Positions 33,221 to 44,900 of a stretch of DNA of 64,000 bases are shown one piece after another. The notes beneath the pieces were generated by a model, which was given only the letters and a program-made list of their open reading frames with translations, had not been told where the DNA came from and made no database searches. Positions within the stretch are counted from its first letter, which is position 1; the number at the start of each line of letters is the position of its first letter. A program made the translations under genes and the position numbers. The stretch comes from Marsupella aquatica (taxonomy: Eukaryota; Marchantiophyta), in contig OZ316894.1 of the NCBI GenBank assembly GCA_973895155.1, positions 7,998,001 through 8,062,000 of the forward strand. The letters are read 5' to 3'.

Positions 33221-34006
33221 ATGGGTCGATCTATGGCTACAGCTTCTGCGTCGTCATCGAAGGAAGGGACTTCTGTTTCTTCGTCACCTCCTTCTCTTTC
33301 GTCTGCTCCTGTTGTACAGGTTAGGTTCTTACAAAGGATAGACGAGTTCGACAAGCAGTTGTCACTAAGGGTGCACGGGAGAGGATTGGTGGTGCCGCGG
33401 TGGATTCTCAAATTGCTGGAGTACTCTGGAGATGGTTCGTGGTCGATTCCTCTCACAGCATCCCTCTGGTTGGCCCCAATCTTTCTCGAGAAGGAAGACC
33501 TCCGCAGCTGTTTGTTCAACATGTTTCTGGCATTTCTCTGCGATCTGATCTTCAATGGCGTGATTAAGGGCATCATTCGCCGGCCTCGGCCCGTCTACAA
33601 CAAGGGGATGTACTTGGTTCTGTCCGTGGATCACTACTCATTCCCCAGTGGTCATTCTTCTAGGGCTCTCATGATTGCTGCCCTTTTCTGGTTGAATCTG
33701 TCCATTATGAAAGACCTTTTGGCCTCTGGAGCATCTGTCTGGGAAAACACTCTGCTCAATGTGGGCTTTGGAATCGAGGGATATGTTCCAGACTTTGAAA
33801 TATGCCTTGCCATTGCGTTCTCATCATGGGCCTTGGCCACTGCCACTTCTCGGGTGCTGCTTGGAAGGCATTATGTATTTGATGTGCTGGCTGGTTCACT
33901 TCTGGGAATTCTAGAGGCTTTGTTTGTACACCGAGTGCTTCTCGTTCCCAAGCATGTGTCTCAGGGAATTCATGACTCAATGATGGGAGTATTCAAGCGA
34001 GCTTGA
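33221..34006 (+). CDS. PAP2-family lipid/polyisoprenoid phosphatase, intronless
   Basis: A single open frame of 261 residues from ATG at 33221 (a second Met is at codon 5). All three PAP2 signatures are present: K-x6-R-P at residues 116-124, PSGH at 142-145, and S-R-x5-H-x3-D at 210-221. These supply the phosphate-binding residues and the catalytic His pair. Hydrophobic segments around residues 74-90, 98-115, 146-163, 192-208 and 222-240 suggest about five or six membrane spans with the active site at one face. The family removes a phosphate from phosphatidate, lysophosphatidate or isoprenoid diphosphates. Short length and sequence fit the plant LPP-beta/animal PLPP6-like branch. The N-terminal ~30 residues are Ser-rich and probably disordered. 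Its upstream region is a copy of the HNL 5' module. The lack of introns could mean a retrocopy or a normally intronless family. Confidence 0.9.
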   Translation: MGRSMATASASSSKEGTSVSSSPPSLSSAPVVQVRFLQRIDEFDKQLSLRVHGRGLVVPRWILKLLEYSGDGSWSIPLTASLWLAPIFLEKEDLRSCLFNMFLAFLCDLIFNGVIKGIIRRPRPVYNKGMYLVLSVDHYSFPSGHSSRALMIAALFWLNLSIMKDLLASGASVWENTLLNVGFGIEGYVPDFEICLAIAFSSWALATATSRVLLGRHYVFDVLAGSLLGILEALFVHRVLLVPKHVSQGIHDSMMGVFKRA

Positions 34007-35524
34007 TTGATTTTAGGGTTGAACAACTATTGACATTCGTGCATTCTTCTTTGAGATTTAGCGTTCTACAACTATTGACATTTTGCCATTCAACTAGGAG
34101 CAGCCGTTTCTATGCCTGCTCCTCACCCGCAAAACAGGTACTCTAAGAACAGAAGTCTCAGTTTTCCAATGCCCCAAACAATATTGGGAAGGACACGTGA
34201 AGTTCCAACAAGTGAAACAAGAGCTCGTGTAGTAGATGGAATTTCCAACAGGTCATTGGCAGCCAGCTCTAGCTTCACATTTCACCTTAAAGGAGTTTTG
34301 CGCCTCATTCTTGAAGATCGCACTTTACTCATTCTTGAAGATTCTTAGAGGACAGGAGCTGGTAATAGTCCTTGAAGGTTATTTTCCCGCCAGAGTTCTA
34401 GATGAAGTTGGGAACCCGCACAAACAGTTTTCCCCTCGATTCATATCCATGGACTTCAAGTGGGTCCCATTCTTTGACAGATTCTTGCGCCATCATTCAG
34501 CGAAAGCAATATGTGCGAAATATTATTGTGGACATGTTGCCTTGACAACAACGCCCTGGCAGATTTTGTGGGTTTGGGGATACTTGTCCATGTACTTAGT
34601 GGTGTGTTCAGAAAACACTGGTTGGGTTCCTTGGGGTCCCTGTAATAGTTGCTTTGTTTGTCTGAAGCTCTTGGTACAGATATCTTTAACTCTGTCCTCT
34701 CATGTTCGTCCTTGCAGTTGGCCGAGGGTAAGTTATACTCTGCCACTTAATATTGAGTGCCAGAAGTAGTTATCTAGGATTTCTTCATAATTGCATCACG
34801 ATCAATGAGATTCCTCAACTTCTCAGGTGAATTTGTGAGCAATTATGGGAGTGCTGGCTAACTGCTCTAAATAGATTGCATTGAAAGTACTATGGATTGA
34901 CTTACTAATGATCATACAAGGTTCGGAAATTTAGGTGCCGTTGTTATGCGCGATTGCCTGCCTGCTAGCAATTATCACTCACGCTTCAATAATTGTCAGG
35001 TTGCGCTAGGACCTGGGATCATCTCAAGCGATATACCTTTCCATTCCTATAATTGGTTAATTGTGGTATATCTAAATTTTCTTCGCAAAGGTTCCCCCAA
35101 GCAAAACCTGGTGGATCCTGGCTACCAATAAGAAAGTAAACAGTGCACTACGTTGTCCTTCCCGATCGTGGTGGACACTGGCAGTTCAAGAAAAATTCAA
35201 AGACATTGTTTCGAATTTTGGGGCCATTTGCAGTTCATGCAGATGATGTGCTTTTAGCATTAGAACTCTGTTCTGCTCCATTCCGGGAGGATGTTACCCT
35301 TGTTCTTCTTCAAGGTAAAGGGTTTGGTACCAAGGACAAGGAAATTGTGTGCGAGAAAGCAAACTGGGCTTGTGCCCTTGGGAAGTCTCCGGGCTCAGCC
35401 CATGCTCGTCCTCTTCTTCTGACCAGATACACTAGCATTAAGCCGAATCTTATTTCATAAGCCAATTCTCTATTAGAGATTCTCTCAGTGCCTTGTGCAA
35501 GAAACGTTTGTACAGTAGATTCTT
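34007..35524. other. Intergenic, no gene recognised
   Basis: Directly 3' of PAP2 there is a short direct repeat (CAACTATTGACATT at 34023 and 34069). Open frames at 34236-34769 and 35143-35460 lack a family or a plausible ATG. Confidence 0.45.
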
Positions 35525-36200
35525 ACGCGAGATCGACTTATGTTGGCAGGTACCTCAGCGGCTCGGCCTATCGCCACCAGTCAAGCGTGGCCCACTCTGC
35601 CACGGTCACATGGGGGTGGGCCATGGATGGCAGAGAATAATACTGTTGAATTGCACTCAAAATTCATTCGGAGGATGTCAATGTCTTTACATGAAAAGCC
35701 CAGGCATCATTCTGTTCCAAGGGAACTCACACCAACCACTAACGACTCACTAAGAATACTCATATATGTCCCCAAAATTGTACTTATGTCCGAAGACTAC
35801 CAATCGAGATTTTTAGTTCAATATGGCGGCATGTTTGAGCTGACAAGCAGGACCAACTGGGATTTACAGAACCTTGTGGTTCGCAAAAGAAGTGGCACAA
35901 AAGAAGTGGCATGCAAGTAAGCTGTTCCGCGAGTATGTCCTGAATTCTTAGATATGGGTCTCTGATTATTGATTATTTCCAGGGCCTGAGTTGGCATTGA
36001 TGCATGTGATTTCAAATTGAAGTAAATGAACATCAAAGGAGTTAACAGGACCAGCACTATTTCAATATTCCAGATCAATTGTTATCTCAACAAGTTATAA
36101 AGGAGACTTTTGCGTCTATCTCTCTTCGTGACCCACTCTATCGCGAACACAGAGCTTGGGACAGATTCAGGAGAATTTCCTCCTTACTGATGCGGACGGG
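35525..36200 (+). repeat. Segmental duplication, copy 2 (first copy 25310-26165)
   Basis: Same landmark order as copy 1 and same orientation, about 10 kb away. It is shorter because of several deletions. The remainder to 37060 shows no recognised gene. Confidence 0.7.
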
Positions 36201-37075
36201 AAAGAGACGATCGAAACGGATAAGCCTCATCACGATAACCTGTCTCCATGAGATACAAATTTGTCTGTCGAGTGCTCAGTACTTGCACACCTGCATTCTT
36301 GCGTCCAACTAATGCGGGCTGATTCCGACTTGACAGAGATGCTGTAATTCTGCTCTGGCCTAAGTGAAGCTTACTCTTCATCTGCTTGTGTTGTAAACTT
36401 GGATACTTCGTCGGAAGAATAGCTTCTTTTTGATTTCCAGGAAGCACACAATTCTTCACATGGCCTGCTTCACGCAAATTCTCTCTCAACAACACTCTCG
36501 GGCTGGAGTAGTTGATTTGGTCATTTTTCTATACAATTGGAGCCCTATTTTCTCGACCCCAAAAATAGAATTCCTCTGCCGTTGCGGATCAACAGAAGCT
36601 TCAAAGCTGTTCCTGTAGTGATGGATGGAATCCAGGCTACTTATTCTGGGGAGTCTACTTTCGAGATAATCTCATGGCTGACTTAAGCAGGTCTGCCCAT
36701 TCCCTTTGTAGCAAAGTAATGACCGGATACCCCTGTCAAGACCCACTACTGCAGAAGGATCGTTGGCGCTTTCAAAAGAGCTTCCTCGTAACTTCAATCC
36801 CTGATTGAGCCTTCCCATAAATACGAACTAAACCGTAGAACGAGGTTTCGCCTCCCGTGTAAACCGTGACTATGAGGCTCTGCAATGTGAAGTATGTAGG
36901 GGAACGCGACACAAACGAGGACTTCTTCTTCGGTAAAGAACGCTATTAAAATCTGTGCGGCATCTGTCTTCTCAATTTACTCGGCTCGCGCGCTCCGCAC
37001 TTGGGCCTTGACGGTTGTGGAGGAGGAGCATCCGTGGAAGAGTTCTCAAACCTGGTGCTGTCGATGACACACAGG

Positions 37076-37133
37076 AACCCTAAACCCTCTGACGTCTAGG
37101 TGAAGCCCAGTAGGTCACGCTACCCTAAACCCA
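37076..37133 (+). promoter_or_regulatory. Two telo-box motifs upstream of PET117
   Basis: AACCCTAAACCCT at 37076 and ACCCTAAACCC at 37122 match the plant telo-box. That motif is common in promoters of ribosomal and mitochondrial-biogenesis genes. They lie about 140-190 bases 5' of the PET117 start codon. Confidence 0.5.
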
Positions 37134-37268
37134 GTCGCAGAATCGTAGTAGCGCAGAGCAGAGCAATCGCTTAGTCAAAAACCAAGTGAAGGAGAATTCA
37201 TGTGACGGGACAGATCATTTTTGAATGTGCATTATTATTGCTTAGGTGGTACCACTGTACAGCTGAGC

Positions 37269-37538
37269 ATGAGCACAACTAGCAGAGGAGAGAGGAGTGT
37301 AGCGAGAATGGCGGGCGGGCGGAAGAAAGGAGTGGCGCTCGTTTTTCTGGGCGTGGTAGTGATCGGCACAGGGGCGGGAATCCTACAAATCCATCGCGAG
37401 CAGAAGCAGGAGCGGCAAAATCTGCACGCTGGAGTGATCAGAGATCAACAATTGCTAGTTCTGAAGCTCCAACAACAACAGCAGCAGCGGCTGCTGGAGG
37501 AGCAGGACCTCATCCCTGCTTCTTCTAAGTCACCTTAA
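37269..37538 (+). CDS. PET117: PET117-like cytochrome c oxidase assembly factor
   Basis: A small single-exon frame, 89 residues from the ATG at 37269, or 76 from the ATG at 37308 (MAGGRKKG), which fits the ~75-80 residue family better. It shows a basic start, one hydrophobic segment (VALVFLGVVVIGTGAGIL) that would anchor or target it to the inner mitochondrial membrane, then the family core HREQKQERQNLHAGVIRDQ, and a Gln/Leu-rich helical tail ending LLEEQ. The E-R-x-x-L-H-x-G-V-I-R-D pattern is what I recognise from yeast, human and plant PET117. The family helps assemble complex IV, acting with the haem a synthase COX15. Identification rests on this motif and the architecture. Confidence 0.75.
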   Translation: MSTTSRGERSVARMAGGRKKGVALVFLGVVVIGTGAGILQIHREQKQERQNLHAGVIRDQQLLVLKLQQQQQQRLLEEQDLIPASSKSP

Positions 37539-38852
37539 AGATTGATTCGGGCGTTTGTCGTTGAATTCGCCCAATTCATCCTTTCATTCTCTATATCATG
37601 CAAGACAACCGATCGTTATAGAACACAGGACTGCATTTTGGGGGTCGCTCATATTTATAATTGATCCATTCGTTTATTTGAATGAAACCATTTTATTTTG
37701 TTCCATAGTGAACTACTTAACAGCGACGAGGACGATTGTGCTGTATCGGAGATCACGTTGGTTGTCGGTCCAGTGCGTGCGGTTCAGGTGTTGGTCCTTC
37801 TCACTTTCAGCGAGTTACCTCTCAGCGGAAACAACCACCCTTTTGAGACAAAGGTTTCAGCTTCCGAAGAGGGTTCAGGATTTCTGCGTATTATTGGTTT
37901 CTCCAACATGTGGAATTTTATACGAAGGACCAGCTACTGACCCCGGATGGACATCAGAATTGATCCTACAAGAAAGATTCTTATAATGGTCTTGGGTGAC
38001 TTCTAGGGCTTGTGACAACAGCCTAAAATCCACACAAGTGCCACCAAATCCTCAACTTTCCTCATGGTTTTGTGTTTCCGGTGACAATCTTGCAGAAATA
38101 GGCAGCATTCCAACAGCTGCAACGATTTTATATGATCTTAGCTTTCCCCTGGTGATGTAAGTTTCTCATGAACATCTCGTTTTGGATCCTAGTTCAGTGT
38201 CTTGAATGCATTTTGATCGTTCTGATCCTTTCGGAAATCTCTTCAGTTCTCTCTACCTTCATTCAAGTCCTGATCCTGCAAGACTCCTCGTGGGATGCTG
38301 TTGGATCATCCATGGTCACAGAGTGTTGGGCTTTGCTTTTGGCAGATTTTCTTGTTTCTCGTCATCAGGATGAATGAATGAATGAACGGTTTTGAAGGTC
38401 AAGCCTCTCATGGGAGCACCATGTGGAAACAGAAGATCCATGTGGAAGATAGTTCTGCTTGTCATCACCAGTAAAGCGAAGTGGTATGAATGTCGCTAAG
38501 GCACATTTCGGGCATACAAACGCTGCTTAAGATCCCTTTGTTCTGAAAAAGTCCTGGAATTTTGCAATTCTGGACGAATAGACTTGAACAACATTTACAA
38601 ATGCAAGAGACCTCTGTTGAGCAACGCAAGATTGGCATCTCTTGTTGAGATTCTGTCCACTGGATCAGCAAACCTGGTGATTACTTACATGACACAATTA
38701 ATTAGTTGTACACCGTTTTGGCAAAAGAGGACAAAGGTGAAGAGAAATCATAGAAATCATGTACACGTCAGACCTCGTGTCTCATTAAGTTTCCGCCAAC
38801 CTGGCCTTTTGCAAACGAATCTGCTATAAAGATGTTCTACCTCAAGGTTTTG

Positions 38853-39133
38853 CACATGGTGAGCATTGTAGCAGCAGCCGGCTGAAAGTTGTGATGTAAT
38901 CCTTCCAGAGTACCTCTATGGGCAGGACTCCATTTCTTTCCTCACCTTGACAAAGTGTTTAGTTAGCACTGCCTCGTGTATTGCATGTTTGACACATGGT
39001 GAGCATTGTAGCAGCAGGCGGATGAAAGTTGTGATTTAATCCTTCCAGAGTACCTCTATAGAGCAGGGCTCCCTTTCTTCTCCTCACCTTGATGAAGTGT
39101 TTAGTTAGCACTGCCTCATGTAGTGCATGTTTG
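38853..39133. repeat. Tandem duplication, ~140-base unit
   Basis: Two adjacent units start CACATGGTGAGCATTGTAGC and share CCTTCCAGAGTACCTCTAT, AAGTGTTTAGTTAGCACTGC and GTGCATGTTTGAC near the end. About 90 percent identical by eye. Confidence 0.85.
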
Positions 39134-41461
39134 ACGAAACAAGTTTTTACTTGTGGATCTACACGTTCTCTGTTTCAAACTTCAATTTAATAGCCGATGT
39201 GCTTGGTTCACAAGAGCACAGCCTGCTATATGAAGCATTGCAACACACTCTAGTTGCGCAGTTTTGGAACACTAGCCCAATGCCCCCCGTGCATTGCACA
39301 GTAGTTGTTTTGGCTGTGTTCTTGTTGTGGTCAGGTTGTCTATGCAGAAGTGCTGCCATTACACAATTTTTGTTGTGTCGTTGTTGTACAAGTGTTGTTG
39401 GCATAGAAAGTGCGTTGTTGTCTAAAGTTTGTCCTCGTGTAAATTTTACCATTACATAAATTTTGAGTTGTCTATGGTGCAGATGAGCACAAGTCTAAAT
39501 TAGAGGATAGAAGGCAGAATGGGTAGGGAAACCACACCTGCCACTATAAAAGCCCCATTCCATGTCTCACTACTCACCATAAAGGGTGGAAACACTCAGC
39601 ACCTTTCTTATGGAGCACTTGCCAAATAAAGGTTTTACACTCACCACCTTTTGTGGAGCTCAAAGCCCGTTCGTGAAGGAAAGGAAGGGTGGAGGGAAGG
39701 AAAGTTTAGGGGGGGTTTGTGGGGAGACCTATGGCAAGTCAGAGTTGGAGTGAGATGGAGAAGCAGGCTAACTCACCAAACTCACCACCTTTTGTGGAGA
39801 GGAAAGGGGGGCGGGAGAGGTCTCCCCACAACTGCCCCTATTAAGGGCTACGGGTTACCCTTAACTCTCATTGTGTAAAGGGTGCAGATTCCACCCACCC
39901 TCCTCCCCCCCCCCCCTTCCTGTTGTGTTCACTTTACTTTCCTTCCCTCCACCCTACTCCCTTCTTACACTTTAATTCCCTCCTCGGTTGAGGATAGAAA
40001 AATGGAAAATCAGGTGTGCAAGGTGGTGTGATGTGGAATGCATTGTTTGACAAAAGATTGTGGGCAAATTTGTGGCAGGCACCAATTTGCTGGAAAAAAA
40101 AATTATCGGGGAGGACTGTAAAAGAATATATTGCAGCAAAAAGACCTTATGTAAACACAAGAATATGCAGGGTATGCAAAGAAAAATAAAATAGAAGGAC
40201 AAAGATAAGTAAACTGGGACTGGGGGCCAAAAAGAAGCAATGTGGAAGGCTAAATCATCCGGACCATATTAATTTGCCCCACCCCAAAAAGGAAAAAGAA
40301 AAACCACCCCACCTCAAAACAGCAGGCAAGGGACATTGGCACCCTGGATTGATCCCAATTCCAAAAGAAAAATAAAAACCAAAACACACTTCCCCCTTCC
40401 CTCTAACACTGTTGAAAAAGGAGAGGGAAAACAGCAAGGGAAATTTTAATTATAAAAAACAAACCCCCAAAATCAAAATTCCACTCTTGTCTAAGAGCAC
40501 AAATCTCTTATGCTCCTCTGTACCAGGTAAGATACTGATCAAAGGATTCTTTGGTCACAAGAAGATTGACATACTCCCTCTATTCCTGCCCCATAGTTTT
40601 GTGTTTTAACTTCTGCGACAGTCGTGAGTTCTCGTAAAAAGTGCATGCATTCTCTCTTTCTAAAATTGGAACTTGTACTCTTGGGTCAGTCAATGAAGTG
40701 AGCAAAGGAAATGAACAAATTTGTGAAATGAACCAAGTATCTAAGTAAAAGTGATGTTTTAAGATTATTCATCATGGTGATGAACTTTTTTCAATGTTTT
40801 GGGATTGAGTAGGAGCAAGAAAACCGAAAATTCTTTTTGCTTGACTTGTTGGAATTCCATATCCTTGTACTGCACAAATATCTTCTAAATACTTTAATAA
40901 ATGTATTGCCCTTTGTAAATTCCTTTATAGATAACACACTATAGTATCTAATCCCGCCCATTCTGGTCAATTGTCTAAATGCCATCTGGCAGGAAGAATC
41001 CCGGCTGCCTGTTTGATGAAAAAGTAGTATTTTGTCATTGGTGGATCGGCTAACAACACCTCCTTGCCCGCCCTCTACCTCGCCATATGTGTCTCACCCT
41101 CACCCTTTGCACCTTTCCTCACCCTTCATGCCTTGTCCTCACCCCTCACTAATCATGGAATGCTAGTTTTCTACAAGTCAGCATTGCGTGAATGAAATAA
41201 AGCAATGGTACGGTACATTACTGGACTTACTTCCAACAGTAATTAAAGTACATTACTTACTTTACTGGAGGTGTTTGCTTGATCGACCCCCAAAATGAAA
41301 CTTGTTACTTGATCGACCCCCTGAGGTCTATCAACGGTCCAGATCTGAGATAGAAAGGTCCATCAACGGTCCAGATTGGGGAAAAGTATTGAGAGGGTTG
41401 ATTAAACAAACTTTTTCCATAAGGGGGTTTACTAAGCATATCTCTCTACTTTACTGTAACA

Positions 41462-41577
41462 TAGTAATGGGATTTGGCGTGGTCAATAAGTACAGTAGTA
41501 CTGTAAAACCACCTTTAACACAATAATGTAATTTGGCGTGGTCAATAAGTACAGTAGTACTGTAAAACCACCTTTAA
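41462..41577. repeat. Tandem duplication, ~59-base unit, upstream of SCD1
   Basis: Two adjacent units read ATTTGGCGTGGTCAATAAGT followed by ACAGTAGTACTGTAAAACCA, nearly identical. The core AGTACAGTAGTACTGTA is itself close to palindromic. It lies about 370 bases 5' of the SCD1 start codon. Confidence 0.8.
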
Positions 41578-41947
41578 AGCAAAGGAAGGGAATTGCTTGC
41601 CACTTTCTTCACACAGGGGACTGGACTGTGTTCTTAGTGTAATCAAAATTGTCGATGGATTCTGCCGAAAGTTGGACGCATTCGCATCGAGTTGTCGAAA
41701 TGTAGAAGTCAGCTACTGCACAGGATCGGAAGATCGTCGGGCACGATGATTGTGTTCGAGCTACGAGCATTGGCGGAGGAAGAGGCCAGGGAAACGAAAT
41801 CAGACGAGGAAATGTAGAAGGATTGCCTGGGGCCGAGGAATGTCAAGCAAGCAAGCAATCAAGAAACTAAAATCATCGCCGATAGCTTTCTGATTGATCG
41901 GAGCAGCTCGGAACATCCGATTTTGTGGTGTCGTAGCAGGACTCGAA

Positions 41948-44900
41948 ATGACGAAGGCTCAAGCCCGGGTGGTGGAGTACTTTGTCGTGTGTGGATTAGG
42001 TCCAGATCTACAAACTACCGATGGCCAGAGGGGATTTCAAGGCACCTCCGGTGCCATGTACCAGCCTGCACTGCTCGACCAATTTCCTCCAACTTCGTCT
42101 TCCGACATCCCCCCTCCTCCCCCGCAACTCCCTCTGGTACATTACTGAATTTCTCATTGCCGTGCTGTGCTATTGTGCCTCGAGGAACTTGCAATGAATG
42201 AATATAAGATTTGTGGTGGAATTCGACATTACTTTCCAGTTAACCTTACTTGAGCTCTAATGACATTATAGTTGATGAGGCATTCGGACTCTGTTGCTCT
42301 ATGGCAAGGTGTTCGGTCTTGCCTGGAGGAATTTGTAACGAATGAATCACTTTGGCTCTGTGGGGAATTTTCATAACTAGACATTTGTTTCGAGCTCACT
42401 GTGCTCTATCGACAATGTCATAATTGTTGATGACGCATTAGGACTGTGTGCTTTATGGCAAGGTGTGGTTTCTGATGTTGAGTTGAGTGTACAAAGCAAA
42501 TTTCGTGGGACATGACTTGAAGATTTCATCCAATGCTCTATGCAGTGTGTACTACCTGGTGGAGTTGAGTTTTACTCCGAAGGGCCCAGAGCCGAAGATG
42601 AAGCCAGCCATCCACGTAGTTATCCAATTGTTTTGACAGGTAAATTTCATCTTCCCTCCACTCACTCGGGTGCCTTCGGTTTCAGGTGTAGTTAAACTTG
42701 CAGCTAGTTGCGGAGTGACTACTTGGAGCTGCTTTCACTTTTCTGTCAAAGCAAAATAGAGTTCATTCCACTTAGAATGGAAACTCTACTTTCTGAAGTT
42801 GGTAGGTTGTTTCTGTGAACTATAATACGAAGAGCACCAATTGATGTCAGTTTTCGAGATATTTTTATTTACCCAAAAAAATCGTGAAATTGTTGCCCTG
42901 TCGGGCCAGATGGCGACGGCTCCAAAATCTATGTTAGCTGTGTGGCATTTCGGGATCCTGTCGACGATGATGTGGCTCAGGCGTATAAGATCCCAGCGAA
43001 TTCATATGTGGACAAGTGCATATGCGTAGTTTCACACTCACCTTCTTTCGACGTCTTTCGTGAAGCTTTAGAGGAGTTGCACCGCCTCTGCTTCTCTCCA
43101 TCTGGCTGCAGGTATGGGCCAGACCCTTGAATGCTTGACTTACGCTAAATTCGACTACCCTTCGCCCAGTAAATGCAAATTTCAAGTGGAATTGCTGAGT
43201 TGTACCAGTTTTCCTTTTGTATTGATGGCATTATATAGTAATCTATGTGGCTGTCCTAGTCTATCTAACATCTCTCCTATGCAGCAAGCCTCTTTGGGAC
43301 ATTGTAGCCCACATGGTACTCGCTGTGCCTTTGCCCGGTCCTGGAAATGGACAGGTTTTATTTGCGGTGGAAAACTTTCTCCTGAGCGTGGAAGCACCAC
43401 CGAGAAGTGGCCTTCCTTATGCTGCTGTGAGTGTCCCCAGTGAATGCCGTCATGAGACAGTACGGGCATGTTCTGTTCTTTCTGCTTTTAACAAGTTCAG
43501 GAGTGCCCACACTTCTGGTCTGCTTTTGGCGTTTTTCTTTCCTCTTAAACCTCTGACTTGTAGTGCTCGTCTTGGTTCCAGATGTCTTTCCAACCGCTTG
43601 TTCAATGTCTTGACATTGATAATGTTATCCGTTTGTTCACTGCTGTATTACTAGAACGACGAGTCCTACTCCGGGCTAGCAAGTATGTGGGCACAGAGCA
43701 TGAATTTTGAGGGGGAACATACTTGTGTACTTTGGCTCTAGAAAGGTCATAGCAAGTGTGGCACGTGAACAAGTTTTAACAAGTTGAACCCTTTTAACAA
43801 GTTCAGGAGACCACTCTGGTAGCTAGTGAATGTGGCCTTGGTGATGTTTGATCTCCTTTCTGATAATGCACATATTTATGGTCTCAGTCTTTCAATTCTT
43901 TTTACCTTGCAGGTATTCTGTGCTGACAATGGTGGCTGAGGCCTTAACTCACCTCATCTATCCTATCAAGTGGCAGGTGGGATTTGTCAGCAACGTATAA
44001 CTGCATGTGTTGTTTTTTGAAAGCTTTACGGCTTGCTGAATCTGAGATTTCTTAAAGTAGGCTGTACTGACCTCTCTCAGGCCCTGTGCGATCCTGGTGG
44101 GTGCAGCACGTTTATATTCCAGTCCTTTTCTATGCTGGCGTAGACTACATCGATGCTCCAACACCCTACTTAATGGGCCTTCAGTCAGGTGTCGATACGT
44201 CAACACTAACCATGGATGGTGTAAGTTCAACATCTCCTTCCTCTTCATGCAGTTCAATGTCTACGTGAGAGGGATATCCTTCTGTAGGAGAGACACAGAC
44301 TCGCTTTGTAGCTTTCTAAACTTTATAGACGTTTGGGAGCCTGTACAAATGTCGGAGTTATCGAACACCCATTCAGGATCGACGTTGATTGTGAAGGAAT
44401 TGAAGGCACAATTCAATTACCCACGAGTCACGATTCCAATTTTTGTTTTCCTGTTTCCTGTTTGGGCTTTCGTTTTGTTTTTGTTTTTGTTTTTGGTTTT
44501 TGTTTTTGGTTTTTTTTCTTTTTCGTTTTATTGTTTGGCCATATTCTAACTTTTGCGAACTAGAGATATTGAAATAGGTTGAGAGCAGTTTCGGCTTTAT
44601 TATGCATGCCAGCTGATTTAGGAGAAGGGTTGTGTCATTCAGAAATAGAGGATTGTGGCTAGAGTTCCTGGTTTTTAAGTACAGTCTATTCAGCTCATCA
44701 CGAGTCAGACACCTTGGCAGACATTTACCACCCTGCTATGTCATTCCTGAGATTAACTGAATTTATTCTTGCCATAGGTTTGATCACAAATTTACTGTTC
44801 AAACATCTAGAGAGCTAACCGTTACATTGTACTGCATTGTTTTCCAGGTTGTGGATGTTGATTTGGACTCAAACGAGGTCAAATGTTTGGACGATCCTCT

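Larger units (their letters stand above)
37539..41940. other. Intergenic, no gene recognised
   Basis: Holds a 140-base tandem duplication (listed), a C-run of 12 at 39905-39916, pyrimidine- and purine-rich stretches at 39600-40450 and a second tandem duplication near 41.5 kb (listed). Short open frames at 39127-39459 and elsewhere resemble no family. Confidence 0.45.

Noticed and set aside
33079-33576. 165-codon minus-strand frame
   Set aside because: Antisense to the well-supported PAP2 gene; no domain resemblance.
34236-34769. 177-codon plus-strand frame 3' of PAP2
   Set aside because: Composition and sequence resemble no family and there is no splice or repeat support.
35143-35460. 105-codon plus-strand frame
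   Set aside because: No ATG start, no domain, and no matching frame nearby.
40573-41030. TACTCCCTCTATTCC, similar to a Stowaway MITE end
   Set aside because: No matching inverted terminal repeat was found within 500 bases.
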